A stretch of 6,911 nt of DNA from an uncultured Gammaproteobacteria bacterium. GTDB taxonomy: Bacteria; Pseudomonadota; Gammaproteobacteria; Rariloculales; Rariloculaceae. A program made the translations under genes and the position numbers. Position 1 is the first letter of the stretch; every line of letters begins with the position of its first letter. This document shows positions 1 through 6,911 of this stretch, piece by piece. The stretch lies in contig CAMPKU010000223.1 in NCBI GenBank assembly GCA_946887385.1, positions 1 through 6,911 on the forward strand, given 5' to 3'. The notes under the pieces are model-generated. The model ran no database searches. It was not told the DNA's origin and was given only the letters and a program-made list of their open reading frames with translations.

Positions 1-851
<851 letters not shown>

Positions 852-860
852 AGCCCCAAG

Positions 861-865
861 CCTCC
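861..865 (-). promoter_or_regulatory. Ribosome binding site of the DUF2065 gene (GGAGG)
   Basis: A full GGAGG on the minus strand lies 9 nt before TTG 851, in the 44-nt hflC-DUF2065 gap. It is the main sequence argument for the TTG start. Confidence 0.6.
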
Positions 866-895
866 GTGGTTGTCGTTGCGAACGTTGCCCCGGAA

Positions 896-1777
896 TCAGT
901 TGCCGGGCGAGCCGGTCTGATTCTGCAGGAACTTGAAGAAGTCGCTGTCGGGCTGCAAGACGAGCACGTCTTGATCGCTGCCGATCGACTCGCGATACGC
1001 CTGCATGCTGCGATAGAACGCGTAGAAGTCGCGATCCGCCTCGTATGCCGCGGCGTAGATCTCGGCAGCACGGGCGTCGCCGGCGCCGCGAATGCGCTCG
1101 GCATCGCGATACGCCTCGGCGAGGAGCACTGTCCTCTGCCGTTCGGCGTCGGAGCGAATGCGCACGTATTCCTCTTCGCCCTCCGCCCGCCACTGCGTGG
1201 CCACGCGCATACGCTCTTGTCGCATGCGGTCGTAGACGGAACCGCTGACTTCCTCGGACAAATCGATGCGCTTGACGCGTACGTCGACTACTTCGATGCC
1301 GAGCTCCGGCGAACGCTCGCGTACCTGAATCAGCATCTCCGCCATGAGCTCCGTGCGCTCGGCGGACACCACTTCCTGGAGCGTGCGCTGGCTGATCGAA
1401 GCTTTCAGGCCTTCTTTGACCACTGCGGCCAAGCGCTGCACGGCGGCCGCCTCGTCGCCGCGAACCGAGCGGTAGTACTGCGATGGATCGACGATGCGCC
1501 ACGTAACGAAGTAGTCCACGATGACGTTCTTCTTCTCGCCCGTGAGGAAGCGCTCTACCGCGGCTTCGTCATAGTTCAAGATGCGCTTCGGATACCGCAC
1601 CACGGTCTCGAAGAACGGGATCTTGGCGTGCAGCCCCGGCTCGTAGTCGGCGTTGACGATGCGCCCCACCTGGAGCTTCAAAGCGTGCTCGCGCGTGTCG
1701 ACCGTGAATAGCGACATGCGAATCACGATCGCGGCCACCACGCCGACGATCAACAGCAAATTCAACCGTGGGCCCAT
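896..1777 (-). CDS. hflC: HflC, SPFH/prohibitin-family membrane protein, FtsH-associated
   Basis: HflC pairs with HflK in a large inner-membrane assembly that surrounds the FtsH protease and modulates turnover of membrane proteins and, in E. coli, of lambda CII. The protein has 293 residues. One membrane helix spans about residues 5-24. The SPFH/PHB domain follows (about 25-190), with YEPGLHAKIPFFETV at 45-59 and LGIEVVDVRVKRIDL at 159-173. A charged helical region lies at about 185-250. The conserved tail has FYAFYRSMQAY at 251-261 and DSDFFKF at 277-283. It is about 40 residues shorter than E. coli HflC, because the insert that precedes LGIEVVDVR there is absent. The ATG at 1777 has GAGGA 7 nt upstream. 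It starts 13 nt after the hflK stop, consistent with co-translation of the two partners. Confidence 0.97.
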   Translation of the reverse strand: MGPRLNLLLIVGVVAAIVIRMSLFTVDTREHALKLQVGRIVNADYEPGLHAKIPFFETVVRYPKRILNYDEAAVERFLTGEKKNVIVDYFVTWRIVDPSQYYRSVRGDEAAAVQRLAAVVKEGLKASISQRTLQEVVSAERTELMAEMLIQVRERSPELGIEVVDVRVKRIDLSEEVSGSVYDRMRQERMRVATQWRAEGEEEYVRIRSDAERQRTVLLAEAYRDAERIRGAGDARAAEIYAAAYEADRDFYAFYRSMQAYRESIGSDQDVLVLQPDSDFFKFLQNQTGSPGN

Positions 1778-1784
1778 GATCGGT

Positions 1785-1789
1785 TCCTC
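1785..1789 (-). promoter_or_regulatory. Ribosome binding site of hflC (GAGGA)
   Basis: GAGGA on the minus strand sits 7 nt before ATG 1777, immediately after the hflK TAA. It fixes the hflC start. Confidence 0.7.
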
Positions 1790-1790
1790 G

Positions 1791-2906
1791 TTAACGCGTC
1801 TCGCGCTCGCGCCGAGCAGGCGCGCCGCTGCCCGTGGGGGGCACGGACGTCACCGTCGACGACTCCGCCGCGGGCGGGTTCGAGCGGCGCTGCATGAGCT
1901 GATCGAGCGGCAGGTACAGCATGTTGTTGCCGCCCTCCGTATTGACCAGCACCTTCGTCGAGTTGCTCAGAACCTCTTCCAACGTTTCGATGTACAGACG
2001 CTCGCGCGTGACGGCGGGCGCCTTCTCGTACTCCACTAGCACCTGCGAGAACCGATCGGCCTCGCCTTCGGCGTCGGCGATCACTTGCGCGCGATACGCT
2101 TCTGCATCTTGGCGGCGCCGCTCCGCTTCGCCGCGCGCTCGGGGCAAGATATCGTTCGAATAAGCCTCGGCTTCCAGAATCCTGCGTGCACGGTCCTCGC
2201 GCGCCCTGATGGAGTCTTGCACGCTGCCCTCCACCGCGCTCGGAAAGTTGGCGTTCACCAAGTTCACTTCGAATACCGTGATACCGGCACCGTACGAGTC
2301 GAGCGTGGCTTGCAGCAGGTCTTGCGTGTCGGTGGCCACCTCGGCACGCCCGTCGGTGAGGATGAAGTCGAGCAGGTTGCGGCCGATCACCTCGCGGATC
2401 GCGCTGGCCGTGGCGTAGTCGAGCGCCTCCTCCGGATCGCGCATGTTGAAGAGGAATGCCTGCGGATCGGTGCGCCGAAATTGGACGACGAGCTCGATGT
2501 CGACGATGTTCTCGTCGCGCGTGAGCATGCTGCCGCGATACTCGTCGCGCTCCGTGGCGCCGGCGTTCACCTTTTCCACGTGCTCGATGGGCCACGGCCA
2601 ATGCCATTGCCAGCCGGGCTGCGTGAGCTCAGTGAAGGCCCCGAAGCGAAACTCGATGCCGCGCTCGGCCGCATCGACACGGTAGAAACCGAAGCCCACC
2701 CACACCAAGGCCAGGATGACGAGCGCGCTGGCCGCGAGGCTGCCGTTGACGCCGTCACCGCCGCCGACGCTGCGCCCGCCGCCGCCGCCGCGGAAGAGTC
2801 CCGCGAGCTTGCGCTGCAAATCGCGCACCACGGCATCGAGATCCGCAGGACCTTTGTCCTTGTCGGATCGCCACGGATTACCTTTGTCGCCGTCGTCCCA
2901 AGCCAT
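1791..2906 (-). CDS. hflK: HflK, SPFH/prohibitin-family membrane protein, FtsH-associated
   Basis: HflK is the partner of HflC in the complex that cages FtsH at the inner membrane. The protein has 371 residues. A hydrophilic cytoplasmic N-terminus (1-39) begins MAWDDGDKGNPW, close to the E. coli start MAWN and its later DPW. A glycine-rich stretch (40-55) precedes a membrane helix at about 57-76. The SPFH domain covers about 77-245, and an Ala/Glu/Arg-rich coiled-coil region lies at about 235-295. NNMLYLPLDQL is at 327-337, followed by a low-complexity Pro/Ser/Thr tail. ATG 2906 is chosen by homology. ATG 2912, two codons upstream, is possible: it overlaps the hflX stop as TGATG and has AGAAAG at better spacing. 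With start 2906 the gap to hflX is 5 nt, so coupling is likely either way. Confidence 0.97.
   Translation of the reverse strand: MAWDDGDKGNPWRSDKDKGPADLDAVVRDLQRKLAGLFRGGGGGRSVGGGDGVNGSLAASALVILALVWVGFGFYRVDAAERGIEFRFGAFTELTQPGWQWHWPWPIEHVEKVNAGATERDEYRGSMLTRDENIVDIELVVQFRRTDPQAFLFNMRDPEEALDYATASAIREVIGRNLLDFILTDGRAEVATDTQDLLQATLDSYGAGITVFEVNLVNANFPSAVEGSVQDSIRAREDRARRILEAEAYSNDILPRARGEAERRRQDAEAYRAQVIADAEGEADRFSQVLVEYEKAPAVTRERLYIETLEEVLSNSTKVLVNTEGGNNMLYLPLDQLMQRRSNPPAAESSTVTSVPPTGSGAPARRERETR
2775..2790 (-). repeat. Five-unit GGC-type trinucleotide run coding a glycine stretch in hflK
   Basis: Five CCG units on the plus strand (2776-2790) read as consecutive glycine codons 40-44 of HflK on the minus strand. 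They are part of a longer Gly/Ser/Asp linker before the membrane helix. E. coli HflK is also Gly-rich here, so this is a flexible linker. A pure triplet run could vary in copy number by slippage without a frameshift. Confidence 0.7.
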
Positions 2907-2911
2907 TTGCA

Positions 2912-4195
2912 TCACACTTTCTGTCGAATACTGTCCGCTGACAAGCCTTCTTCGTCCTTCAGCTGCCGCCACCGCTGCGCCGGCAGATCCACGGCCAACG
3001 TGGACCAGCCGTCTTCTTCTACCGTCTCGCCGCGAACGGCGTGCCAATCGAACAGCCGCGCGCGCAGGCGGCTCTGGTCCGGGCCGAGGCGCAGCTCGCC
3101 GAACACCCGCTCGCCGGCCACACGGGCCCGAACGGCATCCTTCAAGGTCGCGAGACCCTCCCCGGTGACCGCCGACACGCAATGCTTGGTTGGCGCGGCG
3201 CCGTCGAACTCCCGAACGAAATCGGGCGGCGCCCGATCGACCTTATTGTACACGCGCAGGATGGGTACCTCGGCAGCGCCTATGTCCTCGAGCACGCCTT
3301 CCACCTGCCGCCGGCGGTCCTCGTGGTGCGGATCGCTGGCGTCGATCACGTGCAGCAACAGCGCGGCTTCGCGCGTCTCCGTCAAGGTGGCGCGAAACGC
3401 GGCCACGAGCTCATGCGGTAAATCGCGCACGAAACCGACGGTGTCGATGAGCAGCGTCTCCGTGCCTCCGCCAAGGCGCAGGCGCCGCACGGTGGGGTCG
3501 AGCGTCGCAAAAAGCTGGTCTTTCGCCACGAGGTCGGCGCCCGCGAGCGCATTGAACAGCGTGGTCTTGCCGGCGTTGGTATAGCCCACGAGCGCCACGG
3601 TGGGCACGTCCGCTCTCTGCCGTTCCTTGCGGCTCACTTCGCGTTGCCGTTCGACGCGCTCGAGCCGTTCCTTCAAATGCCGGATGCGCCGGCTCACGAG
3701 CCGCCGGTCCGTTTCGAGCTGCGTCTCGCCAGGGCCGCGCAGGCCGATACCGCCCTTCTGCCGCTCGAGGTGGGTCCAGCCGCGCACCAGGCGCGAAGCG
3801 AGGTGCTCGTGCTGCGCGAGCTCCACCTGGAGCTTGCCTTCGAACGTGGCGGCGCGCTGCGCGAAGATGTCGAGAATCAACCCGTTGCGGTCGAGCACGC
3901 GTGTCTTCAGCGCGAGCTCGAGGTTGCGCTCCTGGCCCGCGCGTAACGGCTGGCTCACGAGGATCAGCTCGGCCTGCGTTTCGCGCACGCGCTCGCCAAC
4001 CTCGTCCACCTTGCCGCTGCCGACGAAATACTTGGGATCGGGCCGATCCCGCCGTGCTTGGATCTCGCCCACGACGCGCGCACCCGCGGATTCCGCAAGT
4101 GCGCGGAACTCCTGGATCTCATCGTCGAAAGACGGACGGTTTAGGCCGATGTGAAGTAGCAGGGCGCGTTCGCCGCTGCGAGGCCGGTCGAGCAA
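2912..4195 (-). CDS. hflX: HflX, ribosome-associated GTPase
   Basis: HflX is an Obg-like GTPase that binds the 50S subunit and splits stalled or heat-damaged 70S ribosomes. The protein has 427 residues, the usual length. The N-terminal HflX domain (1-190) contains HPKYFVG-like DPKYFVGSGK (53-62), a long stretch nearly identical to E. coli around LVRGWTHLERQKGGIGLRGP (136-155), then GETQLETDRR (156-165) and a coiled coil (about 167-195). The G domain has G1 GYTNAGKT (204-211), switch ATLDPT (230-235), G3 DTVGF (251-255), G4 NKVD (317-320) and G5 SAV (341-343), all intact. The start is TTG 4195: it gives MLDRPRSGERALLLHI, aligning with E. coli MFDRYDAGEQAVLVHI, and GGAGG lies 4 nt upstream. The gene begins 28 nt after hfq. 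Its stop touches a possible hflK ATG, suggesting coupling. Confidence 0.98.
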   Translation of the reverse strand: MLDRPRSGERALLLHIGLNRPSFDDEIQEFRALAESAGARVVGEIQARRDRPDPKYFVGSGKVDEVGERVRETQAELILVSQPLRAGQERNLELALKTRVLDRNGLILDIFAQRAATFEGKLQVELAQHEHLASRLVRGWTHLERQKGGIGLRGPGETQLETDRRLVSRRIRHLKERLERVERQREVSRKERQRADVPTVALVGYTNAGKTTLFNALAGADLVAKDQLFATLDPTVRRLRLGGGTETLLIDTVGFVRDLPHELVAAFRATLTETREAALLLHVIDASDPHHEDRRRQVEGVLEDIGAAEVPILRVYNKVDRAPPDFVREFDGAAPTKHCVSAVTGEGLATLKDAVRARVAGERVFGELRLGPDQSRLRARLFDWHAVRGETVEEDGWSTLAVDLPAQRWRQLKDEEGLSADSIRQKV

Positions 4196-4199
4196 CTTA

Positions 4200-4216
4200 C
4201 CTCCCTGCGCGAGGGA
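4200..4216 (-). promoter_or_regulatory. hflX ribosome binding site with a possible occluding hairpin
   Basis: On the minus strand TCCCT (4216-4212), loop CGCGC, AGGGA (4206-4202) can form a 5-bp hairpin. The 3' arm overlaps the GGAGG Shine-Dalgarno sequence (4204-4200) that serves the TTG at 4195. The ribosome binding site itself is clear. The hairpin is short and its role in repression is inferred. Confidence 0.45.
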
Positions 4217-4223
4217 ACGGCAT

Positions 4224-4466
4224 CTAGTCCTCTGCCTCTTCCTCGTCCATGGCCGGGATACGCACGTTGCGCGCCGGCACTACTGTCGAAATAGCGTGCT
4301 TGTAGACCATCTGGCTGACGCTATTACGCAACAGCACGACGAATTGGTCGAATGAATCGATCTGCCCTTGAAGCTTGATGCCGTTCACGAGGTAGATCGA
4401 AACAGGCACCTTCTCCTTGCGCAACGCGTTCAGAAACGGATCCTGAAGCGACTGACTTTTGGCCAT
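4224..4466 (-). CDS. hfq: RNA chaperone Hfq, short-tailed form
   Basis: Hfq is the hexameric Sm-like chaperone that pairs small RNAs with target mRNAs. The protein has 80 residues against 102 in E. coli. The Sm core (about 7-66) is nearly identical to E. coli. Visible binding residues include Gln8, Gln41, Phe42, Lys56 and His57 of the proximal U-binding face, Tyr25 and Ile30 of the distal A-binding face, and a basic rim Arg16-Lys17-Lys19 plus Arg47. [12 protein letters not shown] (55-66) is the Sm2 motif. The C-terminal tail is only about 14 residues and ends in DEEEAED (74-80). ATG 4466 is chosen because [13 protein letters not shown] matches the family and AGGAG lies 7 nt upstream. The frame is open upstream to 4637, but that extension is not Hfq-like. 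It lies 142 nt after miaA and 28 nt before hflX. Confidence 0.99.
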   Translation of the reverse strand: MAKSQSLQDPFLNALRKEKVPVSIYLVNGIKLQGQIDSFDQFVVLLRNSVSQMVYKHAISTVVPARNVRIPAMDEEEAED

Positions 4467-4471
4467 GACTG

Positions 4472-4491
4472 CTCTCCTGCTTCTTCTTGTT
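4472..4491 (-). promoter_or_regulatory. hfq Shine-Dalgarno sequence joined to an A-rich ARN tract
   Basis: The minus strand reads AAC AAG AAG AAG (4491-4480), then C, then AGGAGAG (4478-4472), and the hfq ATG follows at 4466. AGGAG is the ribosome binding site with 7-nt spacing. The four preceding triplets, and AGG and AGA within the ribosome binding site, all fit the A-R-N pattern bound by the distal face of Hfq in gammaproteobacteria. E. coli Hfq is known to repress its own translation by binding the hfq leader. A similar loop here is inferred. Confidence 0.5.
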
Positions 4492-4532
4492 CGCGTCGTC
4501 GAGACCAGCGCGGGCCGTGTCGCATCGACCCG

Positions 4533-4617
4533 CTGTGCTGCTTGAAAGATCTCGTACTCCGATTGCTGTGCCGAAACTAGCACAGCCTTTCTCCCACAAA
4601 CGGCAATGCTAGCACAG
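4533..4617. repeat. Four CTGTGC elements in symmetric arrangement between miaA and hfq
   Basis: Plus-strand CTGTGC occurs at 4533-4538 and 4566-4571, and its complement GCACAG at 4580-4585 and 4612-4617. The spacings are 33, 14 and 32 bp. Three copies extend to GCTGTGC. The two rightmost share CTAGCACAG as an exact 9-bp direct repeat (4577-4585, 4609-4617), the outer one containing the miaA stop codon. The inner pair forms a 7-bp inverted repeat (4565-4571 with 4580-4586, 8-nt loop). No T-run follows on the minus strand, so it does not look like a terminator. It could be an operator array, an RNA structure in the hfq leader, or chance. Confidence 0.45.
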
Positions 4618-5574
4618 GCCACGGGCGTTTTTCGCAACGAGGTTTTCTTTGGATAGCCGCTGCATGCAGCGGCTCAAAAGGTCGGGTGCGAGGGCCGGCC
4701 ACGGCTCGATGGCGGCGTCGCCGCGCAGCCACGTGAGCTGACGTTTTGCGTATTGGCGCGTCGCCACCACCGCCTTCAAGCGCGCCTCGCTCCATGTGTA
4801 GGCTCCGTCGAGGTACGCCCACACCTGTCGATAGCCCACCGCCCGCATCGCCGGCATGTCGCGGGTCAAATCGCCGCGCGCACGCAACACCTCCACCTCG
4901 CCCACCAATCCGCCCTCCACCATCGCGTCGAAGCGCCGCTCGATGCGTACTGCCAAGTCCGTTCGGCTTTCGGGGACGAGCGCGAGCGCGAGAATGTTCG
5001 GCCGCGGTGCAGCCGCGCCTTCACGCTGCAGCGCCGTGATCGGCCGGCCCGTGAGCGCGTAGACCTCGAGCGCGCGCTGGATACGCTGCCGATCGCTGGG
5101 CGCGATCCGGGCTGCCGCCTCGGGGTCCACGCTGCGCAACCGGTCGTGCAGCGCGTCCCAGCCGTGCGTGGCGGCGTCACGGTTGAGCTCGTCCCGCACG
5201 CGCCGATCGGCGCGCGGCAACATCGCCAGCCCGTCGCGCAGTGCGCGCAAATAGAGCAGCGTGCCGCCCACGAGCAGCGGCAGGCGGCCGCGCGCGTTGA
5301 TCGCCGCAATCAGGCTTGCCGCGTCGCGCGCGAACCGCCCGGCGGAGTACGACTCCGTGGGCTCTACGATGTCGATGAGGTGGTGCGGCACGGCCGCGCG
5401 CACCTCGACCGGCGGCTTCGCGGTGCCGATGTCGAGGCCCCGATAAACCATCGCCGAGTCCATGCTCACGATCTCGAGCGGCAGGCGCTCCGCAAGCGTG
5501 AGCGCGAGGTCGGTCTTGCCGCACGCGGTCGGGCCCGTGATGCAGACGCAGTCCACGCCGTCGGTGTGGGCCAC
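4609..5574 (-). CDS. miaA: MiaA, tRNA dimethylallyltransferase
   Basis: MiaA transfers the dimethylallyl group of DMAPP to N6 of adenosine 37 in tRNAs that read codons starting with U, the first step towards ms2i6A. It acts in the cytoplasm. The protein has 321 residues (E. coli 316). The P-loop is GPTACGKT at 14-21 (GPTASGKT in E. coli). [16 protein letters not shown] is at 39-54, including the catalytic Asp39 and the substrate-binding region. [11 protein letters not shown] is at 102-112 and [12 protein letters not shown] lies near the C-terminus. No ATG is available near the N-terminus. GTG 5574 is used because it lies just after the mutL stop (2 nt gap) and gives a family-length protein. 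GTG 5556, six codons downstream, is an alternative; neither has a clear Shine-Dalgarno sequence, so coupling to mutL termination is likely. Confidence 0.97.
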   Translation of the reverse strand: MAHTDGVDCVCITGPTACGKTDLALTLAERLPLEIVSMDSAMVYRGLDIGTAKPPVEVRAAVPHHLIDIVEPTESYSAGRFARDAASLIAAINARGRLPLLVGGTLLYLRALRDGLAMLPRADRRVRDELNRDAATHGWDALHDRLRSVDPEAAARIAPSDRQRIQRALEVYALTGRPITALQREGAAAPRPNILALALVPESRTDLAVRIERRFDAMVEGGLVGEVEVLRARGDLTRDMPAMRAVGYRQVWAYLDGAYTWSEARLKAVVATRQYAKRQLTWLRGDAAIEPWPALAPDLLSRCMQRLSKENLVAKNARGLC

Positions 5575-5576
5575 AG

Positions 5577-6911
5577 CTACTGACCGCGCAAGAACAACCG
5601 ATCGAGCTCTTCGAGAGTGATCGAAGTCCACGTGGGCCGGCCGTGATTGCACGCCTCGCTGCGCTCGGTGCGTTCCATCTCGCGCAGCAGCGCGTTCATC
5701 TCTTCGAGGGTCAAGCGCCGGCTGGCCCGCACGGCCGCGTGACACGCCATCGTGGCCAGCAGCTCGTTGCTCAACGCCTCGATGCGCGACGCGCCGTGCC
5801 CGGCAGCGAGATCGCTGAGCACGTCGCGAACCATGCCTTCCACGTCGGCGCCCTCGAGCGACAGCGGCACAGCGCGCACGGCCACGTGGCTTGGACCGCG
5901 CCGCTCCACGTCGAGCCCCACGGCGGCCAGCTCCTGGCCGAACTGCTCGACGAGATCGGCCTCGGCCACGGACACCTCGAGACTTCGCGGCACGAGCAGC
6001 GCTTGTGCTTGCAGCGCCTGCGCGGCGAGCGCCGCCTTCATGCGTTCGTAGGTGATGCGCTCGTGCGCCGCATGCATGTCGACGATGATCAATCCCGACG
6101 CGTTCTGCGCGAGCACGTAGATGCCGGCCAGCTGCGCCAGCGCGTAGCCGAGGGGCGGCACCGGCGGCTCGTCGGTGCCAGGCTCCGGTGCCGCGGCCTT
6201 GCCGTGCAGCCGTTCCAGGAGCGGCAGGTAGTCGCGCACCGCCCCGTGCGCAAGGCCGAGATCGCTCTGTCGCGCCGCGGAGTACGCGTGGCGCACGGCG
6301 CCCGCGAGCGTGGCGCCATGCACGGGCGCCGCGGCGGCGGTGTCTTCGGCGGCGTCGAGTGTGCTCGCAAGTGCCGTCTCCACGGTGCGAAACACGAAAT
6401 CGTGCACGAGCTTCGAGTCGCGGAAGCGGATCTCCAGCTTGGCAGGATGCGCATTCACGTCGACTCGGCGCGGGTCGAGCGTAAGACTGATGACGTAGGC
6501 CGGGTGCCGCGCCTGAAACAGCACGTCTCGAAACCCCAGGCGCACCGCGTGGCGTAGCAGCTTGTCGCGCACGAATCGGCCGTTCACGAATGTGAACTGC
6601 ATGTCGGCCTGAGTGCGCGAGAACGCCGGCGCCGCCAGCCAGCCGCTCAAGCTCAAGCCTTGGATCTCGCGCGCGAAGTGGCGCGCGTGCTGCATGAACT
6701 CGTCGCCGCAAAGCGCGGCCACTCGCCGCTCGTGCTGGCTGCGGTCGGCGGCCGCCGGCGTGGCAAACAGCGTGCGCCCGTTGCTCGTGAGACGAAACTC
6801 CACGTCGAATCGCGCCAGCGCAAGGTTGCGAAGCACGGCGTCCACGTGGCCGAGCTCCGTTTTCTCGGCGCGCTGGAACTTGCGCCGCGCCGGAGTGTTG
6901 AAGAACAAATC
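5577..6911 (-). CDS. mutL: DNA mismatch repair protein MutL, partial (N-terminus outside the window)
   Basis: MutL couples mismatch recognition by MutS to strand incision. The visible 444 residues lack the start and most of the GHKL ATPase domain. They open inside the family motif DLFFNTPARRKF and continue through the transducer domain, including DVNAHPAKLEIRF (fragment residues 151-163). A variable Ala/Pro-rich linker spans about 184-255, and the dimerisation domain about 256-444. In that domain are DMHAAHERITYE (278-289), AC (389-390), CNHGRP (421-426) and FLR (440-442), which together match the metal-binding nuclease motifs of endonuclease-type MutL. QALLVP (303-308) fits the sliding-clamp binding motif. 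The first in-frame TTG at 6908 is an internal leucine codon, not a start. The stop TAG lies 2 nt before miaA. Confidence 0.97.
   Translation of the reverse strand, partial: DLFFNTPARRKFQRAEKTELGHVDAVLRNLALARFDVEFRLTSNGRTLFATPAAADRSQHERRVAALCGDEFMQHARHFAREIQGLSLSGWLAAPAFSRTQADMQFTFVNGRFVRDKLLRHAVRLGFRDVLFQARHPAYVISLTLDPRRVDVNAHPAKLEIRFRDSKLVHDFVFRTVETALASTLDAAEDTAAAAPVHGATLAGAVRHAYSAARQSDLGLAHGAVRDYLPLLERLHGKAAAPEPGTDEPPVPPLGYALAQLAGIYVLAQNASGLIIVDMHAAHERITYERMKAALAAQALQAQALLVPRSLEVSVAEADLVEQFGQELAAVGLDVERRGPSHVAVRAVPLSLEGADVEGMVRDVLSDLAAGHGASRIEALSNELLATMACHAAVRASRRLTLEEMNALLREMERTERSEACNHGRPTWTSITLEELDRLFLRGQ

Noticed and set aside
2085..3584. Long plus-strand open frame (499 codons) opposite hflK and hflX
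   Set aside because: It lies antisense to two well-conserved genes, its product is low-complexity and resembles no family, and GC-rich codon bias readily leaves the opposite strand open.
4565..4586. Inverted repeat GCTGTGC/GCACAGC read as an intrinsic terminator after miaA
   Set aside because: The stem is only 7 bp with an 8-nt loop, and no run of T follows in the direction of transcription. It is kept as part of the repeat array instead.
4606..4637. Possible hfq promoter: TTGCGA (4632-4637) and TGCTAGCAT with a -10-like TAGCAT (4606-4611)
   Set aside because: The spacer is 20 bp, too long for a good sigma-70 promoter. A second pairing (TTGTGG at 4594-4599 with TAGTTT at 4574-4579) has only 14 bp and poor matches. 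A promoter may exist here or inside miaA, but I cannot place it.
4467..4637. Extended Hfq with 57 extra N-terminal residues
   Set aside because: The extension is not conserved in Hfq, and the internal ATG at 4466 has a strong ribosome binding site and the exact family N-terminus.
5575..6711. In-frame upstream extension of miaA giving a 700-residue protein across mutL
   Set aside because: The extra 380 or so residues are arginine/alanine-rich, overlap mutL in another frame and have no family resemblance. The true MiaA N-terminus begins near the P-loop.

Overview
This window is a conserved housekeeping gene cluster read entirely from the minus strand. In transcription order (right to left) it runs mutL (3' part) - miaA - hfq - hflX - hflK - hflC - DUF2065 gene - purA (5' part). 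This is the order of the Escherichia coli mutL-miaA-hfq-hflX-hflK-hflC-yjeT-purA superoperon. The DNA is GC-rich throughout, with GC-ending codons in every gene and no compositional break. The gene order, the Hfq core (almost identical to E. coli) and the DUF2065 gene between hflC and purA point to a GC-rich gammaproteobacterium. Endonuclease-type motifs in MutL and the very short Hfq tail argue against Enterobacterales. I cannot name a genus.

Layout. 5577-6911: C-terminal two thirds of MutL (mismatch repair). 4609-5574: MiaA (tRNA A37 dimethylallyltransferase). 4467-4608: a 142-nt leader, the only sizeable non-coding stretch, with a symmetric set of CTGTGC elements and an A-rich ARN tract next to the hfq Shine-Dalgarno sequence. 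4224-4466: Hfq (80 aa). 2912-4195: HflX (ribosome-splitting GTPase, TTG start). 1791-2906 and 896-1777: HflK and HflC, paired membrane SPFH proteins that associate with FtsH. 660-851: a 63-aa DUF2065 membrane protein (TTG start). 1-658: first 219 residues of PurA (adenylosuccinate synthetase, GTG start). Gaps other than the hfq leader are 1 to 44 nt, so the genes are probably co-transcribed and partly translationally coupled. No tRNA, rRNA, mobile element, CRISPR array or convincing intrinsic terminator was seen.

The products do not form one pathway. They join genome maintenance (MutL), tRNA modification and RNA-based regulation (MiaA, Hfq), ribosome rescue (HflX), membrane protein quality control (HflK, HflC) and purine synthesis (PurA). 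I found no new multi-gene system. The points worth a second look are the hfq leader, a possible hairpin over the hflX ribosome binding site, the minimal acidic Hfq tail, a MutL with nuclease motifs, and an alanine where PurA normally has its P-loop lysine.
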